Source of the DNA: Pseudorasbora parva
Taxonomy: Eukaryota; Chordata; Actinopteri; Cypriniformes; Gobionidae
Direction: 5' to 3'
Length of the DNA stretch: 64,000 nt
NCBI RefSeq assembly: GCF_024679245.1
Contig: NC_090186.1
Span: forward strand, 33,689,446-33,753,445
Of the stretch, positions 48,504-64,000 are shown piece by piece. The notes beneath the pieces are model-generated. The model was not told the origin of the DNA and made no database searches. It saw nothing but the letters and a program-made list of their open reading frames with translations. The number at the start of each line of letters is the position of its first letter. Position 1 is the stretch's first letter. Position numbers and translations under genes: made by a program.

Positions 48504-64000
<15,497 letters not shown>

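Overview
This is vertebrate nuclear DNA, almost certainly from a teleost and most likely a cyprinid or close relative. The evidence is small GT-AG exons in long AT-rich introns, several Tc1-like transposon families, hAT-type, TTAA-type and 3-bp-TSD foldback elements, L2/CR1-like retrotransposon remains, and many CA/GT, GA, AT and TATC microsatellites. The species call is inference from these repeat families. No bacterial, viral or CRISPR feature was seen.

Two host genes are supported, both on the + strand. (1) The 3' end of cd2ap (CD2-associated protein): five exons between 1226 and 11878, encoding the proline/basic linker and the C-terminal coiled coil with its stop codon; the SH3 exons lie upstream of the window. 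(2) The 5' part of opn5 (neuropsin): four coding exons at 48504-48627, 59071-59190, 63255-63425 and 63680-64000 (cut by the window end). They encode the N-terminus to just past transmembrane helix 5, with an intact DRY motif and both disulfide cysteines. A candidate promoter and non-coding first exon lie at about 43.32-43.73 kb. The order cd2ap then opn5, same strand, agrees with the mammalian CD2AP-OPN5 neighbourhood, but nothing resembling the adhesion-GPCR genes that separate them in human is visible here.

Layout. 1-11.9 kb: cd2ap exons and introns, with a Tc1 relic carrying an hAT insertion (6.0-8.3 kb) and a second Tc1 relic (9.3-10.6 kb). 11.9-13.5 kb: probable cd2ap 3' UTR. 15-18.2 kb: a Tc1 relic split by a LINE fragment and abutting another Tc1 copy. 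18.3-20.3 kb: long copy of a repeat family here called A. 24.6-26.1 kb: nearly complete Tc1 element. 26.3-27.7 kb: Tc1 relic split by an 824-bp element with 68-bp inverted ends. 28.0-28.4 kb: two small hAT-type foldbacks. 30.2-33.0 kb: TTAA foldback holding a Tc1 fragment, family A and an hAT element. 34-35 kb: Tc1 relic. 36.5-37.1 kb: L2-like LINE end. 37.2-42.4 kb: a 5.2-kb, 21-bp minisatellite with a partly preserved 607-bp higher-order period. 43.3-48.5 kb: opn5 upstream region and probable first intron, with two foldbacks, one of which has grown a 32-bp minisatellite. 48.6-59.1 kb: first intron after the coding start, with a 2.6-kb hAT-type element, a 3-bp-TSD foldback and a nested tower with a 468-bp tandem duplication. 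59.2-64 kb: remaining opn5 exons, with a TATC microsatellite filling most of intron 3.

The most interesting material is structural rather than genic: repeat family A, defined by 9-bp target-site duplications at three independent sites; the nested A-B-A tower whose 468-bp tandem copies look like an unequal-exchange product; and two minisatellites whose origin or higher-order structure can be read from the sequence. I see no convincing new protein-coding system.
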